Assembly (NCBI GenBank): GCA_028713395.1
Contig: JAQTOJ010000027.1
Coordinates: forward strand, 1 to 13,679
Length of the DNA: 13,679 nt
Direction: 5' to 3'
Source: Dehalococcoidales bacterium
Lineage (GTDB): Bacteria > Chloroflexota > Dehalococcoidia > Dehalococcoidales > Fen-1064
The position numbers were made by a program, and so were the translations under genes. Below the pieces are notes generated by a model. It ran no database searches. It saw nothing but the letters and a program-made list of their open reading frames with translations, and was not told the origin of the DNA. Shown here one piece after another: positions 5,665 through 13,321 of this stretch (within the stretch, counting starts at the first letter, position 1; every line of letters begins with the position of its first letter).

Positions 5665-7359
5665 ATGAAAAAAAGCACAATATTTTTCTCACTGTTGTCT
5701 GTTTTAGTTACCCTGTCACTTTTATTAACCGGCGCCTGTAAAGGTTCCGGCACCACTACGGGTGGCACCACGCCTACCGGCGAACAGGTCATCACCTTGA
5801 ACCTGGGTGGTGAAGTTAACACCATCGATCCCAACCGGGCATCATGGTCCAATGAACGTTCCGTAATGATGCAGGTATTCGATGGGTTACTGGCCTTCGA
5901 TTCAGGCCTCAATCTCGTTCCCATGGTCGCCAAAGCCATTCCCACCGTTGCCAACAAAGGCATTTCCGCCGATGGTTTGACCTACACTATCACCTTGAAG
6001 AGCAACGCCACCTGGAGCGACGGCACCAAAGTGACCGCCGGTGACTTTGCCTTCAGCATCAAGAGATTGTTCGACCCCAAGCTGGCGGCCGAATACGCCT
6101 CATTCTATTTTGATATCGTCGGTGGCGAAGCCTATTATGGCTCAGCAGACAAGACCGCGGCGGAACAGACCGCATTGAAAGATGCCATCGGTGTCCGCGC
6201 TATCAACGACACCACTCTCGAAATCAAATTGATCGATCCGTTACCCACCTTCACGCAGTTGCTGGCTCTCTGGCCGGTTTATCCCGTTCGCCAGGATATG
6301 ATCACCGCCCACGGCGATGCCTGGGCGCAACCTGATGCCAGCGGCGCTATGCCCTACTACATCGGGAACGGTCCCTTTGTTTTACAGCAATGGGTACAGC
6401 AGGATCATTTTACCTTCGTCCCCAACACCAAATACTGGGGAGATAAACCCACCCTTACCAAAATCACCTTCAAAGAACTTACCGATGCCAACGTAGCTTT
6501 AGCCGCTTACAAGAACAACGAACTCGACCAGTCCGGCGTCCCGGGCGGCACCGAGAAAGCTACCATGGCGGACTCCGCGCTGAGCCCCGAAATTGTCCGC
6601 TATGCTCAGTTGACCACCTACGGTTTACAGTTCAATGTCACCAAACCGCCTTTTGATAACAAGGCCTTACGTCAGGCATTCTCCTGTGCCGTGGACCGCC
6701 TGGCTTACATTGACCTGGTACGCGGTGGCGTTGGTAAACCCACCACCAGTTGGATCCCTCCGGGTATGCCGGGGTACGATGCCACTTTAGGGCAAGCTTA
6801 CACCTTCAATCCTACCCAGGCCAAAGCCTATCTGGCGGAAGCCGGTTATGCCAACGGAGTTGGTTTACCGGTCATCAAATTCCAATACGCTAACACGGGT
6901 TCCAACCCCACCTTGGCCGCCTTCTTACAGGAACAGATCAAAACCAATCTGGGTGTTGATCTGACGCTGGAAGCCATGGAATCCAAGTCCTTCAGCGCGC
7001 TGGTCAATGCCAAAGAATTCTCCTGGGCTTTCTACGGCTGGGGCGCTGACTATCCGGATCCCGATAACTGGCTGCCGCAGATCTTCGGCACCGGCGCCGG
7101 CAACAACAAAACCGGTTACAGCAACCCGAATTTCGATGCTTTAGCCGCCTCCGGTTTAAAAGAACTGGATAACACCAAACGCCTCAAGATTTGGGCAGAC
7201 GCTCAGGCCCTGGTTATCGCCGATGCCCCGATGGTTTTCCTCTTCAACCGCGAAACCTTCGTATTGAAGAAACCCTGGGTCAAAGGTCAGATCACCACCG
7301 GTATGGACGGACAGATTGCCGGAGACATGTTCCTCAGAGATGTCTATATCCAGAAATAG
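5665..7359 (+). CDS. Peptide ABC transporter substrate-binding lipoprotein (SBP_bac_5 family)
   Basis: A 564-residue extracytoplasmic solute-binding protein that would capture peptides and deliver them to the permeases encoded downstream. The N-terminus is a lipoprotein signal: basic MKKS, a hydrophobic core, then LTGAC with the lipid-carrying Cys25. A flexible Gly/Thr-rich linker follows (about 26-40). Family features are the start of the mature domain LNLGGEVNTIDPNRAS (45-60), VFDGLLAFD (71-79), LTYTITLKSNATWSDGTKVTAGDFAFSIKR (105-134), and GWGADYPDPDNWL (458-470), typical of OppA/DppA-type proteins. The start follows AGGAGG by 4 nt. Codons are strongly C-ending for Thr and Asn, which fits high expression. 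It is the first gene of the operon and is separated from the permeases by a stable hairpin. The ligand class (oligopeptide, dipeptide, nickel or other) is not decided by sequence; overall form is nearest OppA. Confidence 0.93.
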   Translation: MKKSTIFFSLLSVLVTLSLLLTGACKGSGTTTGGTTPTGEQVITLNLGGEVNTIDPNRASWSNERSVMMQVFDGLLAFDSGLNLVPMVAKAIPTVANKGISADGLTYTITLKSNATWSDGTKVTAGDFAFSIKRLFDPKLAAEYASFYFDIVGGEAYYGSADKTAAEQTALKDAIGVRAINDTTLEIKLIDPLPTFTQLLALWPVYPVRQDMITAHGDAWAQPDASGAMPYYIGNGPFVLQQWVQQDHFTFVPNTKYWGDKPTLTKITFKELTDANVALAAYKNNELDQSGVPGGTEKATMADSALSPEIVRYAQLTTYGLQFNVTKPPFDNKALRQAFSCAVDRLAYIDLVRGGVGKPTTSWIPPGMPGYDATLGQAYTFNPTQAKAYLAEAGYANGVGLPVIKFQYANTGSNPTLAAFLQEQIKTNLGVDLTLEAMESKSFSALVNAKEFSWAFYGWGADYPDPDNWLPQIFGTGAGNNKTGYSNPNFDALAASGLKELDNTKRLKIWADAQALVIADAPMVFLFNRETFVLKKPWVKGQITTGMDGQIAGDMFLRDVYIQK

Positions 7360-7383
7360 TATACTGATACGAAAGTAGGATTA

Positions 7384-7415
7384 GTGCCCTGGGGGGTGAA
7401 AACCTCCCAGGGCAC
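7384..7415 (+). other. Intercistronic RNA hairpin between binding-protein and permease genes
   Basis: GTGCCCTGGGGGG (7384-7396) pairs with CCTCCCAGGGCAC (7403-7415) over 13 bp, with one G-U pair and a 6-nt TGAAAA loop. The G-U pair works in plus-strand RNA only, so the structure favours the operon transcript. No U-tract follows, so it is unlikely to be a full Rho-independent terminator. Such hairpins are known to stabilise upstream mRNA and raise binding-protein levels over permeases (as between malE and malF). Confidence 0.75.
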
Positions 7416-7426
7416 GCCTTGAATAC

Positions 7427-8344
7427 ATGTTCAGATTTATCGTCAGAAGAATTTTATGGCTGTTGCTTGTACTCCTTGTTGTCATGTTTATAACGTTCAT
7501 TCTGATGCATCTTGTGCCGGGTGGACCCTGGGATAGAGAAAAAGCCCTCGCTCCCAAGGTTGTGGAGGCTCTTAATAAAAGATATGGGCTGGACCAACCC
7601 TTATGGCAGCAGTTCGGTAATTACGTCTGGGGCGTCATTCGGGGAGACCTGGGAACCTCTTATTCCTGGGCCGACCGTAATGTAATCAGTATTTTATTAC
7701 AGGGTTTACCTAAAACCATGACGTTAGGTATCCTGGCTTTTCTACTCGCGCAAGCCATCGGTATTCCTTTGGGCGTAGCTGCAGCCTTGAAACAAAACAG
7801 CGGCGTCGATTATTTCTCGGTCTTGTTTTCCACAGTTTTCGCCAGTATCCCCGGTTTTGTACTCGGTATCCTTTTAATGATCGTATTCTCGGTGATGCTG
7901 CACTGGTTGCCGACTAGCGGCTGGGGGTCGCCGCAACAATTGATCATGCCTGTCATCTGTCTGGCCGCGCTGCCTGCGGCCCAAAGTGCCCGCATCACAA
8001 GGGCGAGCACGCTGGAAGTCATGCGGCAGGATTATGTACGTACCGCCCGTTCCAAAGGTTTACTGGAAAATCGCGTACGCATTCGCCACATCTTTAGAAA
8101 TTCTTTGATTCCGGTAGTCACCATCGCCGGACCGGAACTCGCCAACCTCATCACCGGTTCGTTTATCATTGAAAATTTGTTCGCCGTCCCGGGTGTTGGC
8201 AGGCTGTTCGTCCAGGGTATTTTCGCCAGGGACTACAGCCTGATCATGGGCGGCGTGTTATTTTACGCTTTTACTATCGCCATTCTTAACCTGGTAGTGG
8301 ATATTGCTTATGCCGCCATCGACCCCCGTATCCGTTATGATTAG
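7427..8344 (+). CDS. Peptide ABC transporter permease, DppB/OppB type
   Basis: A 305-residue integral membrane protein of the binding-protein-dependent transport family. The N-terminal segment RRILWLLLVLLVVMFITFILMHLVPGGP is the hallmark of DppB/OppB proteins, followed by LNKRYGLDQPLWQQFGNYVWGVIRGDLGTSY. About six membrane helices follow. The cytoplasmic EAA loop, which docks onto the ATPases, is DYVRTARSKGLLENRVRIRH (202-221), ending in FRNSLIP. The C-terminus FAVPGVGRL and AAIDPRIRY is also typical. The start gives the usual N-terminus, but no Shine-Dalgarno lies in the 11 nt between the hairpin and the ATG. Translation may be weak or initiated in an unusual way. The product would form the membrane channel together with the next gene product. 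Confidence 0.94.
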   Translation: MFRFIVRRILWLLLVLLVVMFITFILMHLVPGGPWDREKALAPKVVEALNKRYGLDQPLWQQFGNYVWGVIRGDLGTSYSWADRNVISILLQGLPKTMTLGILAFLLAQAIGIPLGVAAALKQNSGVDYFSVLFSTVFASIPGFVLGILLMIVFSVMLHWLPTSGWGSPQQLIMPVICLAALPAAQSARITRASTLEVMRQDYVRTARSKGLLENRVRIRHIFRNSLIPVVTIAGPELANLITGSFIIENLFAVPGVGRLFVQGIFARDYSLIMGGVLFYAFTIAILNLVVDIAYAAIDPRIRYD

Positions 8345-8356
8345 GGAGATTTTAAG

Positions 8357-9241
8357 TTGACCGTAACATCGGAAGCGAAAGTAATCTCAACGAGACCGCA
8401 CCACACTTTGTGGGGCGATGCCATTGTCCGGCTAAGACGGAATAAATTCGCCATGGCCGGGTTGGCTTTTATCGTTGTATTGTCCCTGGCGGCCATTTTC
8501 GCCCCGCTTCTCACACACTATGGATTCGCCCAACAGAATCTCTACGAAATTCTCCAGAGTCCCTCTTGGAAACATCCGCTGGGCACCGATCAGTTAGGCC
8601 GCGATACTTTTGCCAGATTACTTTATGGTGCCCGTACTTCTTTGGCCGTGGGTATCTTTACCCAATTTATTGTGCTCTTCATCGGTCTACCGGTTGGCGC
8701 TATTGCCGGTTACGCCGGCGGTAAAGTAGATAACTATATCATGCGCTTCGTGGACGTCATGTACGCTTTCCCCGACATTTTACTGATCATCCTGCTCCGC
8801 TCCGTTCTCGGCGGCAGTATTTTCATGTTGTTCCTGGCCATCGGTCTGGTGGCCTGGGTGAACATCGCCAGGTTGGTCCGCGGACAAATCCTGGGTCTAA
8901 AATCACGGGACTTCGTGAACGCGGCGCGGGCCATGGGCGGCGAAGGCAGCTACATCACGTGGCGGCATCTTTTACCCAACTCGCTGGGCCCGGTGATCGT
9001 TTCGGTTACTTTCAACGTGCCGCGGGCTATTTTTACCGAAGCGGCCTTGAGTTACATCGGCATCGGTGTTAAAGTGCCGACCCCAAGCTGGGGTGCCATG
9101 ATTCAGGACGGCTTCAACCTCATCTTTTCCAAGCCATATATGCTCCTGTTCCCGGCGATTGCGCTGGCTTTACTAATGCTCTCGTTTACCTTTTTAGGTG
9201 ACGGTCTGCGCGATGCGCTGGACCCAAAACAGAGAAGATAA
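8357..9241 (+). CDS. Peptide ABC transporter permease, DppC/OppC type
   Basis: A 294-residue permease, partner of the preceding one. The cytoplasmic N-terminus leads to the first helix (FAMAGLAFIVVLSLAAIFAPLL, 31-52). The conserved HPLGTDQLGRDTFARLLYGARTSL block starts at residue 73. The EAA loop is DFVNAARAMGGEGSYITWRH (185-204) followed by LLPNSLGP. The family-typical PTPSWGAMI and FLGDGLRDALDP blocks are at the C-terminus. It starts with TTG. GGGAG overlaps the upstream stop and lies 8 nt before the TTG, and the resulting N-terminus has normal length, so I accept this start. It is 12 nt after the first permease gene and 3 nt before the first ATPase gene. Confidence 0.94.
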   Translation: MTVTSEAKVISTRPHHTLWGDAIVRLRRNKFAMAGLAFIVVLSLAAIFAPLLTHYGFAQQNLYEILQSPSWKHPLGTDQLGRDTFARLLYGARTSLAVGIFTQFIVLFIGLPVGAIAGYAGGKVDNYIMRFVDVMYAFPDILLIILLRSVLGGSIFMLFLAIGLVAWVNIARLVRGQILGLKSRDFVNAARAMGGEGSYITWRHLLPNSLGPVIVSVTFNVPRAIFTEAALSYIGIGVKVPTPSWGAMIQDGFNLIFSKPYMLLFPAIALALLMLSFTFLGDGLRDALDPKQRR

Positions 9242-9244
9242 AAT

Positions 9245-10246
9245 ATGAAACCGATTTTGGAAGTCTGCAACCTGTCCACCAATTTCCATACCCAGGATGG
9301 TATTGTCAAAGCAGTGGACAACGTTTCTTATAACATCGGACGCGGCGAAACCGTCGCCCTCGTGGGTGAAAGCGGTTGCGGTAAAACCGTGAGCGCCCTG
9401 TCTGTGTTGCGTTTGGTGGCAGAACCGGTCGGTAAAATCACTCAAGGCTCGGTCTTCTTCGACGGCGTCGATCTTTTAAAGCTGCCGGAGAATGAAATGC
9501 GTAAATATCGCGGCTCCAGAATCTCAATGATTTTCCAGGAACCGCTCACATCATTGAACCCGGTCGTGACCATTGGCAGCCAGATTGCCGAAGGTTTGGA
9601 AACGCACAAGCAGATGTCGCACCACGAAGCCATCAATGAAGCAATCAATCTCTTGAAATTAGTAGGCATACCGCACCCGGAATCACGCGTGAATGATTAC
9701 CCGCACCAATTCAGCGGCGGCATGCGGCAGCGTGTCATGATCGCCATCGCCATTGCCTGTAAACCGGAGTTAATTATCGCCGACGAACCGACCACCGCCG
9801 TCGATGTCACCATCCAGGCGCAATTACTGGAACTCATCCGTGGTATCTCAAAGGAACTGAATACCTCACTTATTTTAATTACCCATAACCTGGGCATTGT
9901 GGCTCGTTACGCCCACCGGGTGTTTGTGATGTACGCCGGACGCATCGTGGAAAGCGGGACTTCATTGGAGGTCTATCATCACCCCGATCACCCTTACACG
10001 GCAGGATTGCTAGCTTCAGTACCCCGTTTGGACGAACCACGTAAACTACGTTTAGAGCCCATCAAAGACCAACCTCCGGATTTGATATCGCTGCCACCCG
10101 GCTGCGCTTTTGAGCCGCGCTGCGGTTACGCCATCGATCAATGCCGCAAAGAAAAACCAGACCTGATAGAAATCAGCCGAAATCATTTTTCGGCTTGCTG
10201 GGTCGCCCAGAAGGGACATAAACCATGGCAAAAGAAATCGTCCTAG
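9245..10246 (+). CDS. Peptide ABC transporter ATP-binding protein, DppD/OppD type
   Basis: A 333-residue cytoplasmic ATPase that powers peptide import. Visible in order: Walker A GESGCGKT (41-48), Q-loop Gln98, signature FSGGM (156-160), Walker B LIIADEP with Asp180 and catalytic Glu181, and switch His214. The C-terminal extension has the Opp/Dpp-specific region: LPPGCAFEPRCGYAIDQC with Cys287, Cys293 and Cys300, plus Cys318. Four cysteines in this arrangement are known to bind a 4Fe-4S cluster in some OppD/DppD proteins. That would suit an anaerobe, but metal binding here is inferred. The signature has Met where most ABC proteins have Gln, which is common in OppD-type subunits. The start is 3 nt after the permease stop with a weak ribosome site, so translational coupling is likely. 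The 3' end overlaps the next ATPase gene by 22 nt. Confidence 0.95.
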   Translation: MKPILEVCNLSTNFHTQDGIVKAVDNVSYNIGRGETVALVGESGCGKTVSALSVLRLVAEPVGKITQGSVFFDGVDLLKLPENEMRKYRGSRISMIFQEPLTSLNPVVTIGSQIAEGLETHKQMSHHEAINEAINLLKLVGIPHPESRVNDYPHQFSGGMRQRVMIAIAIACKPELIIADEPTTAVDVTIQAQLLELIRGISKELNTSLILITHNLGIVARYAHRVFVMYAGRIVESGTSLEVYHHPDHPYTAGLLASVPRLDEPRKLRLEPIKDQPPDLISLPPGCAFEPRCGYAIDQCRKEKPDLIEISRNHFSACWVAQKGHKPWQKKSS

Positions 10247-11217
10247 AAATTAATAATCTCACCAAGTATTTCCCGGTCGTGAAAGGGTTTATCCGGCGGA
10301 GTGTCGTGGCGGAAGTAAAAGCCGTGGACGGCGTTTCCCTGGCTATTCACAAAGGTGAGACGGTGGGATTGGTAGGTGAAAGCGGGTGCGGCAAAACTAC
10401 GCTGGGTAAATGCGCTTTGCAATTGATACGTCCCACCTCCGGCGAGGTGATTTTCCACGGTCAAGACCTGACTGAACTCGATGACAAGGCTTTGCGCCCG
10501 CTACGTAAGCACTTCCAAATCATTTTCCAGGATCCTTATGATTCCTTGAATCCCCGCTTTACCGCCACCGATATCGTGGGTGAACCGTTGAGAATTCATA
10601 ACCTGCTGAGTGGCAAAGCCTACGATGAAAGGGTGGCGGAACTCCTGGATATCGTGGGATTGGCGCCTTACATGGCGGACCGTTATCCTCACGAATTCAG
10701 CGGCGGTCAGCGGCAGAGACTGGGCGTCGCCCGGGCGCTGGCTTTGCAACCCGAGTTTATACTGTGCGATGAGCCGCTCTCCGCCCTCGATGTCTCCATC
10801 CAGGCGCAAATTTTGAATCTACTGGACGACCTGCAGCAAAAATACGGCGTGGCCTACCTGTTCATTTCCCACGATTTATCTGTGGTCCGGCACATCAGCG
10901 ACCGCGTTGTTGTGATGTATCTGGGAAAAATCATGGAAATATCGAATCGTGACGAACTCTACAGCGCCCCGATGCACCCTTATACCAAGGCGTTGTTATC
11001 CGCCGTGCCTATTCCCGATCCCGCCGTTGAAGCCAAGCGCGCGGTGCAGGTGCTGAAAGGCGAAGTCCCCAGCCCGCTCAATCCTCCCTCCGGCTGTGTC
11101 TTCCATCCCCGCTGTCCGCAGGCTTTCAAGGATTGCTCGGAAATTTTGCCGGTGCTGGGCGATACCGGTAACGGCCACCACGTGGCGTGTCTACTATACA
11201 AGGAATCTTATCCCTAA
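10225..11217 (+). CDS. Peptide ABC transporter ATP-binding protein, DppF/OppF type
   Basis: A 330-residue ATPase forming a heterodimer with the preceding one. Motifs: Walker A GESGCGKT (51-58), Q-loop Gln102 in IIFQDPYDSLNPR, canonical signature FSGGQ (158-162), Walker B FILCDEP with Asp182 and Glu183, and switch His216. The insert before the first core strand (PVVKGFIRRSVVAEVKAVDG) is typical of OppF/DppF. The C-terminal oligopeptide region PPSGCVFHPRCPQAFKDC gives Cys291, Cys297 and Cys304, with Cys322 near the end, the same four-Cys layout as its partner. The start at 10225 lies inside the end of the upstream gene with GAAGGG 9 nt before the ATG. It is the last gene of the transporter operon. 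No clear Rho-independent terminator follows. Confidence 0.95.
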   Translation: MAKEIVLEINNLTKYFPVVKGFIRRSVVAEVKAVDGVSLAIHKGETVGLVGESGCGKTTLGKCALQLIRPTSGEVIFHGQDLTELDDKALRPLRKHFQIIFQDPYDSLNPRFTATDIVGEPLRIHNLLSGKAYDERVAELLDIVGLAPYMADRYPHEFSGGQRQRLGVARALALQPEFILCDEPLSALDVSIQAQILNLLDDLQQKYGVAYLFISHDLSVVRHISDRVVVMYLGKIMEISNRDELYSAPMHPYTKALLSAVPIPDPAVEAKRAVQVLKGEVPSPLNPPSGCVFHPRCPQAFKDCSEILPVLGDTGNGHHVACLLYKESYP

Positions 11218-11361
11218 CTGATTTTCTACGTCATCCTGACCTAGATTCAACATCCAGCGTTTTTCCTTTTTTAGATTCTCTTCCCTTACTCCAATACGGT
11301 ATCCGTGTCCTCATAAACGGTGTAGTCTGCTTTTGCTAGACCTCGTACCTCATTCGCCATC

Positions 11362-11385
11362 CCACCCTTCAAGATAGAAGGGCGG
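11362..11385 (-). terminator. Hairpin at the convergent 3' ends, best fit to the minus strand
   Basis: On the minus strand CCGCCCTTC and GAAGGGTGG pair over 9 bp with one G-U and a 6-nt loop. In plus-strand RNA the same position is an A-C mismatch. It lies about 25 nt beyond the stop of the minus-strand cysteine-cluster gene, so it may mark the 3' end of that transcript. There is no U-tract on either strand, so termination is uncertain. The rest of 11218-11410 holds nothing I recognise. Confidence 0.35.
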
Positions 11386-11410
11386 TAAAACAGATTTGAT
11401 AAACATAAAC

Positions 11411-11935
11411 CTACGAACGGTATACCCTTGCCTGTGTCAAAATCAATCCGCTGGCCTCTTCGGTCGTGATCTCCCCATTTTTCATACGCTGCAACACCTT
11501 TTCTGCTTCGACGATAAACCCGGGCGCGCAGCGTGCTATCGGCGGACTATCGAACAACCTGGCATGGGGAATGCCCGCTGCTTCGGCGGCCATCAAACAG
11601 GCAAAGAAAACATCGCTGATCTCCTCCACCATGGCTCCCTTCTCCGCCTGGAACAAATGGCAATAATGCATCCGGCAAACGACGGGACGTAATTCGTAGA
11701 TCGGGCACATCTGAAAACGTGTATCGTATAGTTCACATTTAGCCACCAGGCAGCAACGCTTCTGGCAATCCCCACAGAATCTCGTTTCCAGGTCATAGTG
11801 CGACAATTCTTCCATCATGCCGGCGATCTCTTCACTGAAAAGTAAACGCATTTCATCATCCGTGATAAATGGCAATCGCTTTAGTTGCCGGACATTTTCC
11901 AGATATTGCCGGATAGTTTTGTCTTTATCAACCAT
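11411..11935 (-). CDS. YkgJ-family cysteine-cluster protein
   Basis: A 174-residue protein with a dense cysteine region: Cys54, Cys57, Cys61, Cys62, Cys67, Cys77, Cys87 and Cys92. The core CGDCQKRCC, the later CPIYELRPVVCRMHYC and the RPxVCR pattern are those of the YkgJ/zinc- or iron-binding cluster family (PF03692 as I recall it). Family members are thought to bind a metal or Fe-S centre, but their function is largely unknown, so I assign none. An N-terminal helical region (about 5-50) and a C-terminal helical region (about 100-170, with two more Cys) flank the cluster. There is no signal peptide, so it should be cytoplasmic. It is a single-gene unit, convergent with the transporter operon and divergent from the hydratase gene. 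No strong ribosome site or promoter is evident upstream. Confidence 0.8.
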   Translation of the reverse strand: MVDKDKTIRQYLENVRQLKRLPFITDDEMRLLFSEEIAGMMEELSHYDLETRFCGDCQKRCCLVAKCELYDTRFQMCPIYELRPVVCRMHYCHLFQAEKGAMVEEISDVFFACLMAAEAAGIPHARLFDSPPIARCAPGFIVEAEKVLQRMKNGEITTEEASGLILTQARVYRS

Positions 11936-11987
11936 AAAGCTGCTATTCTACCTTGATAAATAATACAACCCGCATCATAACACCCGG

Positions 11988-12016
11988 TAGACATTATGGG
12001 CAAATCATCGGATAAT
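11988..12016 (+). promoter_or_regulatory. Sigma-70-type promoter for the hydratase-cupin unit
   Basis: TAGACA (11988-11993) and GATAAT (12011-12016) are separated by exactly 17 nt; each matches consensus at five of six bases. Transcription would start near 12023, about 30 nt before the GTG start and downstream of the ATG at 11996. That argues against the longer reading of the gene. A weaker alternative is TTGATA (11953-11958) with CATAAC (11976-11981). Confidence 0.55.
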
Positions 12017-12052
12017 GTGATATTGAGTAAAGAGAATTGCGGAGGAACTAGA

Positions 12053-12823
12053 GTGCCAATTGACTATCAAGTGGAAGGCAAAATTGCCACGTTCACCATC
12101 AATCGCCCTGAAGCTTTTAACGCAGCGAATGTACAAATATTGGAACAATTGCATGAATATATGATAGCTTTCCGGGACAACCCGGATGTCTGGGTAGGTA
12201 TCGTAACCGGTGCTGGAGAAAAAGCTTTTTGTGCGGGCGCCGATATTGCCGAAACTTTGCCATTCATGAAAAGCATCCGGGGCAAACCGTGGCTGTTCCC
12301 TGATTCGCCTTTACGGTTTTTGGATTTATATAAACCATTGATTGCGGCGGTCAATGGCGTGGCGCTGGGCGGCGGCTTGGAGATCATGCTCACCTGCGAT
12401 ATCAGAATCGCCGCGGAGCACGCCCGTTTCGGCTCGCCGGAAGTCAATCTGGGGCTAATACCCGGCTGGGGCGGCACACAACGTCTGTTACGCACCATTC
12501 CTTACGTTAAGGCGGCGGAGATCATTCTTTCCGGCAAACCGATCAACGCGCCGGAAGCTTACCGCATCGGGTTGATAAACGAAGTGGTGAAAAAAGAGGA
12601 ACTCATGCCGCGGGCGCGCCAGTGGGCGGCAGATCTGTGCCGGGTAGGCCCTTTGGCTTTGCGCGCCGCGAAAGAAGCCATGATGAGAGGTTATAATCTG
12701 CCGCTCAGCGAAGGTTTGAAACTGGAAAGTGAACTGTTCGATTATCTGCTGGGCACGGAAGATCACGCTGAAGGACGTAACGCTTTTCTGCAAAAAAGCC
12801 GACCCGAATTCAAAGGCAAGTAG
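12053..12823 (+). CDS. Enoyl-CoA hydratase/isomerase family protein (crotonase)
   Basis: A 256-residue crotonase-fold enzyme, the usual length, acting on acyl-CoA thioesters in the cytoplasm. The oxyanion-hole segments are KAFCAGADI (57-65) and NGVALGGGLEI (101-111). Both glutamates used by true hydratases are present: Glu110 in GGLEIMLTCDI and Glu130 in GSPEVNLGLIPGWGGTQRL. Addition of water to an enoyl-CoA is therefore the most likely reaction, although isomerase or dehydratase relatives share this pattern. I choose the GTG at 12053, since GGAGG (12041-12045) lies 7 nt before it and the protein then begins MPIDYQVEGKIATFTINRP as in the family. An in-frame ATG at 11996 would add 19 unlike residues and has no ribosome site. 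The cupin gene follows after 9 nt. Confidence 0.92.
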   Translation: MPIDYQVEGKIATFTINRPEAFNAANVQILEQLHEYMIAFRDNPDVWVGIVTGAGEKAFCAGADIAETLPFMKSIRGKPWLFPDSPLRFLDLYKPLIAAVNGVALGGGLEIMLTCDIRIAAEHARFGSPEVNLGLIPGWGGTQRLLRTIPYVKAAEIILSGKPINAPEAYRIGLINEVVKKEELMPRARQWAADLCRVGPLALRAAKEAMMRGYNLPLSEGLKLESELFDYLLGTEDHAEGRNAFLQKSRPEFKGK

Positions 12824-12832
12824 GAGGCAACC

Positions 12833-13146
12833 ATGAATGATAAACAACCGGCGGTGACACTGAATATGGTGGCTTATCAAGAAGGGGCGGTGGTTAGCGG
12901 ACATTGATCGATAAGAAAACCGGCACCGTCACGTTATTCGCTTTCGCCGCCGGTCAGGGCTTGAGCGAACACACCGCGCCGTTCGATGCCTTGGTACAGA
13001 TACTTGACGGAGAAGCTGAGGTCACGATCTCCGGCAAGTCTTACCGCCTCTCCACCGGGCAAAATATTATTATGCCCGCCCACCAACCGCATGCCCTCAA
13101 AGCCAACTATCAATTCAAAATGATGCTGGTGATGATCAAAGAGTAA
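12833..13146 (+). pseudogene. Cupin-domain protein gene interrupted by a one-base frameshift
   Basis: The ATG at 12833 has an excellent ribosome site (AGGAGG at 12822-12827, overlapping the hydratase stop) and encodes MNDKQPAVTLNMVAYQEGAVVSGH, then stops at 12905-12907. The next frame continues at once from 12904 as LIDKKTGTVTLFAF, then GLSEHTAPFDALVQILDGEAEVTISGK and IIMPAHQPHALKA, a complete small cupin barrel. EHTAPFDA and PHALKA hold the expected cupin His residues. Adding one base between GG (12900) and ACA (12901) restores a 104-residue protein reading VVSGTLIDKK, as in relatives I remember. No slippery heptamer is visible. The cause may be a true mutation or a sequencing or assembly error. 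A TTG start at 12904 for the second part alone (80 aa) would lose the first strand and has no good ribosome site. Function of the intact protein is unknown; these small cupins bind a metal or small ligand. Confidence 0.8.
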
Positions 13147-13321
13147 ATATCGCCTTCAAAGTAGACAAGCTGTTCACGAACTCCTTTCGCTCCCAGATTG
13201 AATTAAGGTGAAGATCGTTTTTAGTAGATTAGCCTGTTTACCCCCGTTACGCTCTCAAGCAGTTTGCAGCATTTGTAATTAGCAATTGAGATTTGTTTGT
13301 TATTTGCAGCTTGATTATTGG

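Noticed and set aside
7384..7415. Hairpin read as a full Rho-independent terminator
   Set aside because: No run of T follows the stem, and the downstream permease and ATPase genes have no other visible promoter, so complete termination would silence them.
11396..11692. Plus-strand open frame of 98 residues over the cysteine-cluster gene
   Set aside because: It is antisense to the YkgJ-like gene, whose Cys motifs are clear; the plus-strand product has no family features.
12833..12907. Programmed frameshift in the cupin gene
   Set aside because: No X-XXY-YYZ slippery heptamer or following strong stem is seen near 12895-12907; a lost base explains it more simply.
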